From assembly GCF_040958095.1 (NCBI RefSeq), contig NC_091156.1, positions 21,466,199 to 21,530,198 of the forward strand: a stretch of 64,000 nucleotides of DNA, given 5' to 3'. Positions within the stretch are counted from its first letter, which is position 1; each line of letters begins with the position of its first letter. Origin of the DNA: Procambarus clarkii. Its lineage: Eukaryota > Arthropoda > Malacostraca > Decapoda > Cambaridae. Under the pieces are notes generated by a model. That model saw only the letters and a list, made by a program, of their open reading frames with translations, had not been told where the DNA came from and searched no databases. The position numbers were made by a program, and so were the translations under genes. Positions 13,209-23,732 of the stretch are shown here, piece by piece.

Positions 13209-13320
13209 TATTGTGGTGCAGTGGGTTAAGGACGTGTGCTCGGGAGAACCCCTGCTGCTGGTTCGAATCCTCCTTATGATTCTCATAGAGAATCATGGAA
13301 TCATAGATTCTCAGATTTTT
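13209..13320 (+). mobile_element. tRNA-like SINE fragment, copy 1
   Basis: GGTGCAGTGGGTTAAGG resembles a tRNA D-arm/A box. GCTGGTTCGAATCCTCC is a good B box. It is followed by CATAGAGAATCATGGAAT. A second, more decayed copy lies at 13562. Confidence 0.6.
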
Positions 13321-13402
13321 TCCTATTCAATCATCACGTTAATGTGGTGTGTCTGTACATCCGAAGTGGGGGGGGGGGGAACCCCTGTACAACCCTTTAT
13401 AT

Positions 13403-13466
13403 GTACACTTTAGTGTACACCAGAGTGTACACCAGAGTGTACACCAGAGTGTACACTAGAGTGTAT
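13403..13466 (+). repeat. 12-bp tandem repeat, about 5 copies
   Basis: Unit AGAGTGTACACC. Each copy includes the self-complementary GTGTACAC. It sits just after a G-run at 13369-13380. Confidence 0.9.
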
Positions 13467-13561
13467 TCCAGTAATGTGTACAACCTTGATTTGGTATCAG
13501 GTGGATGCCTGGAGACTCTTGTGGACTCAGGTGGTTCCCAGGTTACATTACTGACAGCATG

Positions 13562-13670
13562 TGGTGGTGCAGTGGGTTGAGGCGTGTGCTCGGGCGTACT
13601 CCAGGGTGCCGGTTACAATTTTCCTCACGACTCCAACTAATTTTTTCATAGAGAAATGGAATTATTAACG
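13562..13670 (+). mobile_element. tRNA-like SINE fragment, copy 2
   Basis: GGTGGTGCAGTGGGTTGAGG, then GTGTGCTCGGG and a decayed B box (GGTTACAATT), then CATAGAGAAATGGAAT. It matches the copy at 13209 over head and downstream box, which supports a real dispersed family. Confidence 0.6.
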
Positions 13671-13799
13671 ATTCCTAAATATATATATTGGTACTTCCGA
13701 TCAAATACTTTCTACTTTCATTTAGAAGGATGGTTGATTAAAGAATGTAAAGAAGAGCTTTGTGAGTCGTTGTTTACCATAATTAATTAATCATTCGAG

Positions 13800-14463
13800 T
13801 CAAGTTGGGTTTTACAAATGGCCGTTCATGTTTAACAAATTTGTTATCTTTTTATTCCAGTATAGTTGAGGCAGTTGATAGTGGTAAAGATTGTGGTGTT
13901 GTGTACCTTGACTTTAGCAAAGCTTTTGACACAGTGCCACATGAAAGACTTATTAAAAAGATAGAGTCTCATGGTATTGGAGGTGCTATATTAAGCTGGA
14001 TTAGGGCATGGCTATACCAAAGGAAACAGAGTTAGTATAAATGGGGTTAAGTTAGAGTGGGGAAATGTTCTAAGTGGAGTACCTCAGGGCTCTGTCCTCT
14101 GTTATTCTTAATATATATCAATGATTTAGATTCAGGTTTGAGCAGCAATATTTGCAAATTTCCCGATGATACATCTTGCTCTTGTTAGGCCCCATTTAGA
14201 TTATGTAGTTCAGTTTTGGTCGCCGTACTATAGAATGGATATAAATTCATTAGAACATGTCCAGCGTACGATAACAAAGTTAATCCCTCAAATTAGAAAC
14301 CTGTCATATGAAGAAAAATTGACAAGACTTAAATTACATTCGCCAGAAAAGCGAAAAATTAGGAGTGACATGATAGAGACAAGCGAGTGGATGAATGGAC
14401 ATAACAAAGGAAATATTGATAGGGAATTAAAAATATCAACACAAAATTTGGTTGCCAGCAGTT
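13800..14463 (+). pseudogene. LINE reverse transcriptase, internally deleted and frameshifted
   Basis: Three collinear blocks of one non-LTR reverse transcriptase remain. Block one (13805-14035) has GFTNGRSCLTNL and YLDFSKAFDTVPHERL, with motif A Asp present. A frameshift at about 14033 leads to RVSINGVKLEW and SGVPQGSVL. A short loss in that motif is followed by FLIYINDLDSGL and a palm box reading FPDD (usually FADD) near 14160-14172. The sequence then jumps straight to the C-terminal region ALVRPHLDYVVQFWSPYYR, SLEHVQR, KLIPQIRNLSYEEKL and KRKIRSDMIE (14166-14460). Several hundred bases normally lying between palm and thumb are missing. The product cannot be functional. It most resembles CR1/Jockey-like elements; the clade is not resolved. 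Confidence 0.85.
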
Positions 14464-14972
14464 CGGCTTGGTGTTGAGGATCGTTAGGGTGTTGGAGTTT
14501 AGTTCTGGATGACTGGCGGTGTTCCGTACTGTTGCTCTGGCCCAAAGAGTTACTACTGATGTAGTGACAAATTAAAAAGTCAGAACAAGTAGGGAAGGAG
14601 CCATCATGGGTACCTAGACGCCCCATTACTTCAGTGACCGTTCACATGAAGCCCCAAATGACTGCTGATAAACTGTAATGGTCACTGGTTGGAGGCTTCA
14701 CGACCCCCATTAGATGTTGGTCTCCCATTACCAGATCTGGCAGAGCTTCAGTCAAGAGGTCAACAAGAGACGAGGCGGCATGCCGAGTCGGTCCTTATGA
14801 GGGTTCCCAACGTCTAGAAACTGTCGTACTAAGTCGTATATTAATTTTCTTCCTTCGTAATTACGTAAAATTGTCGTAATATGAATTGTCATTGTTTTTT
14901 TATGTACATGTTAGGCTTACTCTGTTATAGTTGCTTAAATGTCGACTATTTCACGACTACAGTTACAAGATA
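14464..14972. other. no gene seen
   Basis: The stretch after the LINE remnant holds no recognisable domain or repeat. Confidence 0.45.
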
Positions 14973-15128
14973 ACTCCAGTGTCACACCGTGTTCACTCAC
15001 ATTACTCCACTGTCACACTGTGTTCACTCTCACATTACTCCAGTGTCACACTGTTCACTCTCACATTACTCCAGTGTCACACTGTTCACTCTCACATTAC
15101 TCCAGTGTCACACTGTTCACTCTCACAT

Positions 15129-15263
15129 TACTCCAGTGTCACACTGTTCACTCTCACATTACTCCAGTGTCACACCGTGTTCACTCTCACATTGGAGTAA
15201 TGTGAGAGTGAACACGGTGTGACACTGGAGTAATGTGAGAGTGAACAGTGTGACACTGGAGTA
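15129..15263. other. near-perfect hairpin: 65-nt arms, 5-nt loop
   Basis: 15129-15193 is the reverse complement of 15199-15263 around the loop GGAGT (15194-15198). The right arm is the inverted minisatellite block. I checked base pairing by eye along the arms and found no mismatch. Confidence 0.88.
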
Positions 15264-15303
15264 GTGTCACACTGTTCACTCTCACATTACTCCAGTGTCA
15301 CAC
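15217..15303. other. second hairpin from the same inverted block: about 40-nt arms, 7-nt loop
   Basis: The inverted units ending at 15256 are complementary to the forward units starting at 15264, with loop TGGAGTA (15257-15263). The inverted block can therefore pair with either flank, giving two mutually exclusive cruciforms. Confidence 0.82.
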
Positions 15304-16106
15304 TGTTCACTCTCACATTACTCCAGTGTCACACTGAGTTCACTCTCACATTACTCCAGTGTCACACCGTGTTCACTCTCACATTACTCCAGTGTCACAC
15401 TGAGTTCACTCTCACATTACTCCAGTGTCACACCGTGTTCACTCTCACATTACTCCAGTGTCACACTGAGTTCACTCTCACATTACTCCAGTGTCACACT
15501 GAGTTCACTCTCACATTACTCCAGTGTCACACCGTGTTCACTCTCACATTACTCCAGTGTCACACTGAGTTCACTCTCACATTACTCCAGTGTCACACTG
15601 TTCACTCTCACATTACTCCAGTGTCACACCGTGTTCACTCTCACATTACTCCAGTAACACACCGTGTTCACTCTCACATTACTCCAGTGTCACACCGTTT
15701 TCACTCTCACATTACTCCAGTGTCACACCGTGTTCACTCTCACATTACTCCAGTAACACACCGTGTTCACTCTCACATTACTCCAGTGTCACACCGTGTT
15801 CACTCTCACATTACTCCAGTGTCACACTGAGTTCACTCTCACATTACTCCAGTGTCACACCGTGTTCACTCTCACATTACTCCAGTGTCACACTGAGTTC
15901 ACTCTCACATTACTCCAGTGTCACATTGTTCACTCTCACATTACTCCAGTGTCACACCGTGTTCACTCTCACATTACTCCAGTGTCACACCGTGTTCACT
16001 CTCACATTACTCCAGTGTCACACCGTGTTCACTCTCACATTACTCCAGTGTCACACCGTGTTCACTCTCACAATACTCCAGTGTCACACCGTGTTCACTC
16101 TCACAT

Positions 16107-16435
16107 CAGTGGGAAGCGCCGTATTTCCTTAACAATCGTCGTGAGACCAGTCGAGGAAATATTAAGCAAGAATGATGACTGAGGGAGTGTGGGATGATGT
16201 TGATCTTACATCATATACTCCTTAATGACGGAGACTTGGGATGTACATCTTACTGTGTTATAGAGAGAGTTGAGGGGTAATGGGCAGTGAGGGAACATAT
16301 CTTCATCAAAATGACACACAGGTTCTAAACTTTCTTAAATGTAGGATACTTAGTATTATATATACAACATAGGTTGATTATTCACTAAGATGTGTCGTAA
16401 TAAGAGAGAGTAGGACCAACCGGGCTGTGGTGGGT
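16107..16435. other. no gene seen
   Basis: Unique-looking AT-rich sequence downstream of the array. Confidence 0.45.
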
Positions 16436-16572
16436 ATGTGGGCCTGCGGGCCGCTCCAAGCAACAGCCTGGTGGACCAAACTCTCACAAGTCAAGCCTGG
16501 CCTCGGGCCGGGCTTGGGGAGTAGAACAACTCTCAGAACCCCATCAAGCAGGTATCAAGCAGGTAAGTAGGC
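16436..16572 (+). mobile_element. dispersed repeat (decapod SINE-like)
   Basis: Contains GGGCCGCTCCAAGCAACAGC, GTCAAGCCTGGCCTCGGGCC and a terminal direct repeat CATCAAGCAGGT/TATCAAGCAGGT. I recognise this combination as a common dispersed repeat of crayfish and related decapods. That identification is from memory and needs a repeat-library match. Confidence 0.6.
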
Positions 16573-17559
16573 AAATATAATATGTAGCAGAGGCTACGGG
16601 AGGGGTGAGGGCAGGACGGTGGCCGCCTCCGCTGGGCAGACGTAGCCTATTAATTGTCTATGGTGCTGACATTTCCTGGGGAGACTGAATAATGTAAACA
16701 GGCTTCCCTTTACATTCTTGAGGAAATTTAAGCAAGGTTAGGTGAAGGGGTGTTGAATAAAGATGACCGGATGACTAGACTAAGATGTTTCCTAGCAAAA
16801 CATATATAGTAACAATATGACATGTCAATACTGTATGGTCTTCGGAGTGAGTGGTAAGCTACGGGAGTGAGCTTCACTCAAAACTGTGAGGTTCTGAGAT
16901 GTACTTTAGTACAAATTATGTGCGTGTGTAAGGGACTTTACCAGGGATTGACTTTGAGTAAATATAGGTTATTTTTATTAAAATGCTCGACTTGTCATTT
17001 GTGAAGCATTACATTTGCACAGGTAAACATGTCAAATGCCGAGTGTGTTTGAAGTGTATATAGATCATTGATTCTTCATTGTTCCTGAAGAAAAATGTTG
17101 AAGTTGGTAATGTGTGGCTCTGATGTGAAGTTAGTTTAGGGAACATTGGTTCACTCAACAACACTTTCAATTATTAATGTGGAAAAAAAATATTGTAAAA
17201 TACAACTGATATAAGGACGGAACCTGCAAATAAATAAAGCTTTTCAGAGAACAAGTCAAGTTGAGGATACATAAATGGTCGACTTATAAGCTATAGACAA
17301 ATAAAACATAATATAGTAAACACGAAATATTCGAAGTGAGAAGATATTGCCGGAAAAGCCTAACTGCCCTTTACCATTGAATTCCACAGAAAAACCCTGT
17401 GTGATTTGAGATTAATCGCTTAGGGTAGGGAAAGGTCTCTTAATGTTAGTATGATCTGATATTGGAAATATACCTACTGAAGTAAGTGAAAAATACCAGT
17501 GAAGTTTGGAAGGAAATGCGGGAAAAGCATTAGCCTACGAGACCCGGATGTTAGAAACC
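16573..17559. other. no gene seen
   Basis: AT-rich, no reading frame with a recognisable domain and no tandem structure. Confidence 0.45.
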
Positions 17560-17768
17560 TTACGTAGTTCTCACATTGGCCTGCAGGAACATAACAAAGT
17601 TGACGCCCTTGCTAAGGCTGCAGTAAATAAAGACAGTATAGAACGGAATCTTGAGTTATCAAATAGGTCCCTTAAAAGTGTCATTAGACGAGAACTCCTG
17701 GATGGATTTGAAGTAGAACTGTGCAAACTGGAACTAGCAGGTCCATTGTTCATCACAATGAAATGTGT
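17560..17768 (+). pseudogene. LINE RNase H region, upstream half of an interrupted host element
   Basis: The frame from about 17563 gives SSHIGLQEHNKVDALAKAA, the C-terminal part of a LINE-encoded RNase H (conserved His of the SHxG motif and the late Asp in VDALA), then NRSLKSVIRREL. A frameshift in the next 60 bases leads to SIVHHNEMC just before position 17768. This block stops where the antisense element begins and resumes at 18705. The 5' part of the host element (reverse transcriptase) is not seen upstream, so the host was itself truncated. Confidence 0.8.
17754..17768 (+). repeat. target-site duplication, left copy
   Basis: CACAATGAAATGTGT, matching 18705-18719 (CACTATGAAATGTGT) at 14 of 15 positions. 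The two copies bracket the antisense LINE exactly and both encode (N/Y)EMC of the host protein. Confidence 0.88.
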
Positions 17769-18704
17769 TATTATTATTATTAACATCTTTATTGACAAAA
17801 TTAATTACAATTTTGCCTAATCTGAGGATTTTGATAGTCTTATTAAAGTGAGGATAATGCTGGTATTCACTGTCACGCAGGACAGAGGGTCATACACAAG
17901 ACAATAGGTCTAAACTGTAGGCTGAAGCACATATATATCATGGTTACAATCAATGTTTTAATGTATGGATATGTGAAAACAACTTTCTATTGTGCACTGC
18001 ACACAAGGGCAGGGATGGGTTCATAAGTGATGCAGCTTAGAAGTAATATAAATAAAAATTGTTCTTCATTCTTTAAAATTGACAAGCAAATTTTGGGTAA
18101 ATTGTTAGGATGTCGTCCAGAACACCTGACTCAATAAAATAGTTACACAGTTGGTGGTACAAGAGGCCAGGAGGTCTAAAGTCCTTTACGGTTTCACATT
18201 CATCAATATAGTGTTCTAGTGAATGCATTAAAGGTTTATCACAGAGTTTACAATCTGAATATTCTGGTAGTGGCTCAGCCTCACTAACCTGCCAGATGTG
18301 TCTATAGCCAAGGCGAATTACCACAATGACTACATCACATTGCTTGGTCCGGTTACTGTGCTGACCATACAAATGCCTATTATTACAAAACTTGTCATAA
18401 CTTTTAATACTGCAGCTTTCAGGTCTCTGGGCATTTCTTAGTTCTTCTAAATCTGAATTAATTTCTTTAATTTGTATGTTTCTAATAACTGCATTAGATA
18501 GTCCAAAGTCATAATCAATGTTTTCTTTCCTGCAAGCCTCATTGGCCAATTGATCTACAAAGTCATGTTTTCCAACTCCAACATGGGATGGGATCCACAC
18601 AAATTTTATACAAGAATTATTATCATTGGCAAAAATTACATTCCATTTAATATTACAAGCTACTTCAGACATACATTGTGATGGGTTATTTAAGGACTGC
18701 AGAG
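17769..18704 (-). mobile_element. 5'-truncated RNase H-type LINE inserted antisense into another LINE
   Basis: On the minus strand the element begins at 18704 inside its RNase H domain and ends at 17769 with AATAAAGATGTTAATAATAA, that is, an AATAAA-like signal followed by a TAA-repeat tail, as in I-type LINEs. A 15-bp duplication flanks it. It contains the last coding part (18073-18704) and about 300 bp of 3' untranslated sequence. Insertion split a related element lying on the plus strand. Confidence 0.87.
18073..18704 (-). pseudogene. LINE ORF2 C-terminus: RNase H tail plus Cys/His motif
   Basis: About 210 codons are open on the minus strand. Early residues give ALQSLNNPSQC and FVWIPSHVGVGKHDFVDQLA, the RNase H segment with the conserved His and the final Asp. 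Later IRLGYRHIWQV is followed by a zinc-binding-like CKLCDKPLMHSLEHYIDEC (C-x2-C-His-Cys) and a C-terminus ILTIYPKFACQF. The earlier RNase H catalytic Asp/Glu residues and the whole reverse transcriptase are absent through 5' truncation, so the frame is open but not functional. The open frame runs on to 18744, but those last codons belong to the host element read antisense. The long intact frame suggests a relatively recent insertion. Confidence 0.83.
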
Positions 18705-18719
18705 CACTATGAAATGTGT
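18705..18719 (+). repeat. target-site duplication, right copy
   Basis: CACTATGAAATGTGT, partner of 17754-17768. The host LINE reading frame continues directly from it. Confidence 0.88.
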
Positions 18720-19350
18720 GAAGTAAAACATGTGTATGGAGCAAGAAACAAAGTCAGTAGACTAACAGATGTTGTCACAGCTCGTATAAGACTTGGCTAC
18801 AAGTATCTCCGCTTGTATATGGATCTAGATGAAGTAAAGTGTAAAGTGTGTGGACAAAGACAGGGACACACACTCTAACACTATATCTTGGATTGTAGTA
18901 AAATTGAGCCTTTTAGAGATAGATCTAAGCTCACTCTGTATGATATGGCAACCTATCTTATTACCATGGATAAATTACCTGAAATCCTTGCACTGTATAC
19001 AATGCACTTTGTATGTAGAAATAAGTAGTGTATTGTGAAGACTAATAATAAACAGCAGCTCCTCTATGACTCTGTAATATCCCCATTGGTCAAACTATTA
19101 TGTATTAGCGATAAGACCTACTAATAATGTATGATGACTTACTGTAAATATGTAGCTCTTGTAATAGAGCTTTCTCTGTAACTAGCTGACATTGTAACTA
19201 TAAGGTGTGAAGAACAGATGAAATTGTTTATGTAATAATCTAAGATGAGGTCTGATAAAGACCTTTTGTGCCCTCTGTAATGCTTTTGCGCTACCGCTCA
19301 CAGGATGAGTATGAGGTGCACAATAAACTAGCCACCTCCGGCGGCAACAA
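18705..19350 (+). pseudogene. LINE ORF2 C-terminus, downstream half of the interrupted host element, with 3' UTR
   Basis: The frame resumes as HYEMCEVKHVYGARNKVSRL, TARIRLGYKYL and CKVCGQRQGHTL, then a stop (TAA at 18876-18878) where a Glu codon is expected, then HYILDCSKIEPFRDRS and a terminal stop near 19028-19030. The Cys/His spacing matches the antisense guest, so host and guest belong to one LINE family. The 3' untranslated part runs to about 19350 and includes GCTCACAGGATGAGTATG and AATAAACTAGCCA, a tail I associate with decapod LINEs. Joining 17768 to 18720 restores the family order across the insertion. Confidence 0.82.
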
Positions 19351-19601
19351 TAAGTCAATTACGTGGGAATGATCCCTTCATAATACGGGAAGATACTGGA
19401 AATCAGGAAAGTTGGGCCAGTTGAAAATACGAGAATAGATTGAATGTACAATATATTAAATGTAGAAATGATGTCTTGATTAGTAAAGATTATTAATAAA
19501 ACTCTATGATGAATACGAAACGAAACACTTGGATCATGTACATTAGAGAGATCAAAATTTTAACATTGAAACCTGTTTCTAAACTCATATTTAGGATGAG
19601 A

Positions 19602-21061
19602 GAACATGTGCACACGAAGCTCAACATGTGCACACGAAGTTGAACATGTGCACACGAAGTTGAACATGTGCACACGAAGTTGAACATGTGCACCCGAAGT
19701 TGAACATGTGCACACGAAGCTCAACATGTGCACACGAAGCTCAACATGTGCACACGAAGTTGAACATGTGCACACGAAGTTGAACATGTGCACACGAAGT
19801 TGAACATGTGCACACGAAGCTCAACATGTGCACACGAAGTTGAACATGTGCACACGAAGTTGAACATGTGCACACGAAGTTGAACATGTGCACACGAAGC
19901 TCAACATGTGCACACGAAGTTGAACATGTGCACACGAAGTTGAACATGTGCACACGAAGTTGAACATGTGCACACGAAGTTGAACATGTGCACACGAAGT
20001 TGAACATGTGCACACGAAGCTCAACATGTGCACACGAAGTTGAACATGTGCACACGAAGTTGAACATGTGCACACGAAGTTGAACATGTGCACACGAAGT
20101 TGAACATGTGCACACGAAGTTGAACATGTGCACACGAAGTTGAACATGTGCACACGAAGTTGAACATGTGCACACGAAGTTGAACATGTGCACACGAAGT
20201 TGAACATGTGCACACGAAGTTGAACATGTGCACACGAAGTTGAACATGTGCACACGAAGTTGAACATGTGCACACGAAGTTGAACATGTGCACACGAAGT
20301 TGAACATGTGCACACGAAGTTGAACATGTGCACACGAAGTTGAACATGTGCACACGAAGTTGAACATGTGCACACGAAGTTGAACATGTGCACACGAAGT
20401 TGAACATGTGCACACGAAGTTGAACATGTGCACACGAAGTTGAACACGTGCACACGAAGTTGAACACGTGCACACGAAGTTGAACACGTGCACACGAAGT
20501 TGAACACGTGCACACGAAGTTGAACACGTGCACACGAAGTTGAACACGTGCACACGAAGTTGAACACGTGCACACGAAGTTGAACACGTGCACACGAAGT
20601 TGAACACGTGCACACGAAGTTGAACACGTGCACACGAAGTTGAACACGTGCACACGAAGTTGAACACGTGCACACGAAGTTGAACACGTGCACACGAAGT
20701 TGAACACGTGCACACGAAGTTGAACACGTGCACACGAAGTTGAACACGTGCACACGAAGTTGAACACGTGCACACGAAGTTGAACACGTGCACACGAAGT
20801 TGAACATGTGCACACGAAGTTGAACATGTGCACACGAAGTTGAACATGTGCACACGAAGCTCAACATGTGCACACGAAGTTGAACATGTGCCCACGAAGC
20901 TCAACATGTGCACACGAAGTTGAACATGTGCACACGAAGCTCAACATGTGCACACGAAGTTGAACACGTGCACAAGAAGCTCAACACGTGCACAAGTAGC
21001 TCAACACGTGCACAAGTAGCTCAACACGTGCACAAGTAGCTCAACACGTGCACAAGAAGCT
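19602..21061 (+). repeat. 20-bp minisatellite, about 73 copies
   Basis: Unit AACATGTGCACACGAAGTTG, with a GAAGCTC variant. Every unit holds the overlapping palindromes ACATGT and GTGCAC. From 20441 to 20800, 18 consecutive units carry AACACGTG instead, creating the E-box palindrome CACGTG; five more occur at 20961-21050. The two blocks meet abruptly. The last units (20970-21061) have CACAAGTAGCTC and are the most diverged. Spacer on either side (19351-19601, 21062-21334) shows no gene. Confidence 0.97.
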
Positions 21062-21334
21062 GCATAGTAACTTTATGTTGTCGTGAGTACGAGTGAGAAT
21101 GCTTTGTACAAGTGCTTGAAAAAGTGTGAATAAATTGAGTTTTTGTGTTTTGCGTGAAATTGTGTAAGACTGAGCAAGAGTGGAAGTGTTTGAGAGAATA
21201 GTTTTGAGTAAGTGTTTGTGTTTTGAGGAGATTGCGAGTTCTCTGCGCGTTTTCAATATGTGTGATTCGCGTGTTTGAGAAAATTTGTGTAAGAGTGTAT
21301 GTTAATCTTTAGTGACATCTAGAGGGTGTTTCTT

Positions 21335-22443
21335 AACTACGACAGGCACCCTAGCTAGTGCCTGGCAACTATGGCGTGGCACCCTAGCTAGTGCCTGGCA
21401 ACTATGGCGTGGCACCCTAGCTAGTGCCTGGCAACTACGACGTGGCACCCTAGCTAGTGCCTGGCAACTATGGCGTGGCACCCTAGCTAGTGCCTGGCAA
21501 CTATGGCGTGGCACCCTAGCTAGTGCCTGGCAACTATGGCGTGGCACCCTAGCTAGTGCCTGGCAACTACGACGTGGCACCCTAGCTAGTGCCTGGCAAC
21601 TATGGCGTGGCACCCTATCTAGTGCCTGGCAACTATGGTGTGGCACCCTATCTAGTGCCTGGCAACTACGACGTGGCACCCTATCTAGTGCCTGGCAACT
21701 ACGACGTGGCACCCTAGCTAGTGCCTGGCAACTACGACGTGGCACCCTAGCTAGTGCCTGGCAACTATGGCGTGGCACCCTAGCTAGTGCCTGGCAACTA
21801 TGGCGTGGCACCCTAGCTAGTGCCTGGCAACTATGGCGTGGCACCCTAGCTAGTGCCTGGCAACTATGGCGTGGCACCCTAGCTAGTGCCTGGCAACTAT
21901 GGCGTGGCACCCTAGCTAGTGCCTGGCAACTATGGCGTGGCACCCTAGCTAGTGCCTGGCAACTACGACGTGGCACCCTAGCTAGTGCCTGGCAACTACG
22001 ACGTGGCACCCTAGCTAGTGCCTGGCAACTACGACGTGGCACCCTAGCTAGTGCCTGGCAACTATGGCGTGGCACCCTAGCTAGTGCCTGGCAACTACGA
22101 CGTGGCACCCTAGCTAGTGCCTGGCAACTACGACGTGGCACCCTATCTAGTGCCTGGCAACTACGACGTGGCACCTTAGCTAGTGCCTGGCAACTACGAC
22201 GTGGCACCCTAGCTAGTGCCTGGCAACTACGACGTGGCACCCTAGCTAGTGCCTGGCAACTATGGCGTGGCACCCTAGCTAGTGCCTGGCAACTATGGCG
22301 TGGCACCCTAGCTAGTGCCTGGCAACTACGACGTGGCACCCTAGCTAGTGCCTGGCAACTATGGCGTGGCACCCTAGCTAGTGCCTGGCAACTACGACGT
22401 GGCACCCTAGCTAGTGCCTGGCAACTACGACGTGGCACCCTAG
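21335..22443 (+). repeat. 33-bp minisatellite, about 33 copies, abutting a LINE
   Basis: Core GGCACCCTAGCTAGTGCC with the rest reading TGGCAACTATGGCGT or TGGCAACTACGACGT. Each core can fold (GGCAC with GTGCC) and holds the palindrome CTAGCTAG. It reads as an 11-residue unit (GTLASAWQLWR) without a stop, and the frame continues into the LINE at 22444. The minus strand is also open over the entire array (VPRRSCQALAR units). Confidence 0.97.
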
Positions 22444-23331
22444 ACTCATTCCTCTCAATGTTTGTTGACGTCAAACTTATGAGAAGGATTAAGACAGAGG
22501 AGGACTGTTTGAGGCTTCAAGAAGACCTAGACAAGCTGAAGGAATGGTCGAACAAATGGTTGTTAGAGTTTAACCCAAGCAAATGTAATGTAATGAAGAT
22601 AGGTGTAGGGAGCAGGGGGACAAATACAAGGTATCATCTGGGAGATGAAATTCTTCAAGAGTCAGAGAGAGAGAAAGACCTGGGGGTTGACATCACGCCA
22701 GACCTGTCTCCTGCAGCACATATCAAGAGGATAACATCAGCGGCATATGCCAGATTGGCTAACATAAGAACGGCCTTTAGAAACTTGTGTAAGGAATCAT
22801 TCAAAACTTTGTATACCACATATGTCAGACCAGTCCTGGAGTATGCAGCCCCAGCATGGAGTCCATATCTAGTCAAGGATAAGACTAAACTGGAAAAGGT
22901 TCAAAGGTTTGCCACCAGACTAGTACCCGATCTGAGAGGTATGAGCTACGAGGAGAGACAACGGGAATTAAACCTCACTTCGCTGGAAGAGAGAAGAGTT
23001 AGGGGGGACATGATCACCACATTCAAGATTCTCAAAGGAATTGATAGGGTAGATATAGACAAACTATTTACCACAAGGGGCATACGCACTAGACGACACA
23101 GGTGGAAACTGAGTGCCCAAATGAGCCACAGAGACGTTAGAAAGAATTTTTTCAGTGTCAGAGTGGTTGACAACTGGAATGCATTAGGCAGTGATGTGGT
23201 GGAGGCTGACTCCATACACAGCTTTAAGTGTAGATATGATAGAGCCCAGTAGGCTAAGGAACCTGTACACCTGTTGATAGACAGTTGAGAGGCGGGACCA
23301 AAGAGCTAGAGCTCAACCCCCGCAAGCGAGT
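22444..23331 (+). pseudogene. LINE reverse transcriptase C-terminal half and 3' UTR
   Basis: The frame open from 21312 to 23252 begins inside the array. LINE-derived protein starts with DSFLSMFVDVKLMRRIKTEE, where the usual palm box FADD has become FVD, losing a catalytic Asp through an in-frame 3-bp loss near 22464. It continues with [103 protein letters not shown] and ends SFKCRYDRAQ. Everything N-terminal to the palm box (endonuclease, RT motifs 1-4) is replaced by the 33-bp array. The 3' UTR (23253-23331) ends GAGGCGGGACCAAAGAGC, CAACCCCCGCAAGC, then runs into an AC microsatellite. Related copies lie at 26.27, 34.13 and 36.10 kb. Confidence 0.9.
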
Positions 23332-23427
23332 ACACACACACACACAACACACACACACACACAACACACACACAACACACACAACACACACACACACAAC
23401 ACACACACACACAACACACACACACAC

Positions 23428-23467
<40 letters not shown>
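23331..23467 (+). repeat. AC microsatellite with AACAC interruptions
   Basis: About 137 bp of (AC)n begins at the LINE 3' end, consistent with growth from the LINE tail. Confidence 0.97.
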
Positions 23468-23469
<2 letters not shown>

Positions 23470-23732
23470 GAACACATTCATCCTCCCGGCCATTCATTAA
23501 CACACAAGCCATTCATAAACTGCAACAGTTGTAACAGTGATTTAAATTCCTGCCAGATGACCCAATCACACACGTGGGAGGGGGGGGGGGAGGAGGGTGA
23601 CGGTACAGTGGGAGAGGTGAAAAGGGAGAGGTGGGAGGGAAAGAAATACTTAAGGAAATAACGGAGAAAATAACAGTTATGTGGAATGGCTGGAGAGACA
23701 GAGGGGGGGGGGGGGGGGTGGGGGGCGTGTGT
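23468..23732. other. spacer with long G-runs
   Basis: No gene. G-runs lie at about 23580-23592 and 23702-23727 on the plus strand, facing the C-rich array that follows. Confidence 0.7.

Larger units (their letters stand above)
14973..16106 (+). repeat. 31/33-bp minisatellite, about 35 copies, with an inverted block
   Basis: Units share CTCACATTACTCCAGTGTCA followed by CACCGTGTTCACT or CACTGAGTTCACT (33 bp) or CACTGTTCACT (31 bp). The 33-bp form gives open 11-residue frames. All units run in one direction except about 15194-15263, where roughly two units are inverted (see the hairpin entries). Confidence 0.96.

Noticed and set aside
19602..21061. Possible CRISPR array or other repeat-spacer system
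   Set aside because: Units are directly adjacent and identical throughout with no unique spacers, and no cas-like genes exist. The same holds for every array in the window.
21302..22474. 390-codon minus-strand frame of VPRRSCQALAR repeats as a secreted or DNA-binding protein
   Set aside because: Antisense translation of the 33-bp array; the plus strand is open as well.
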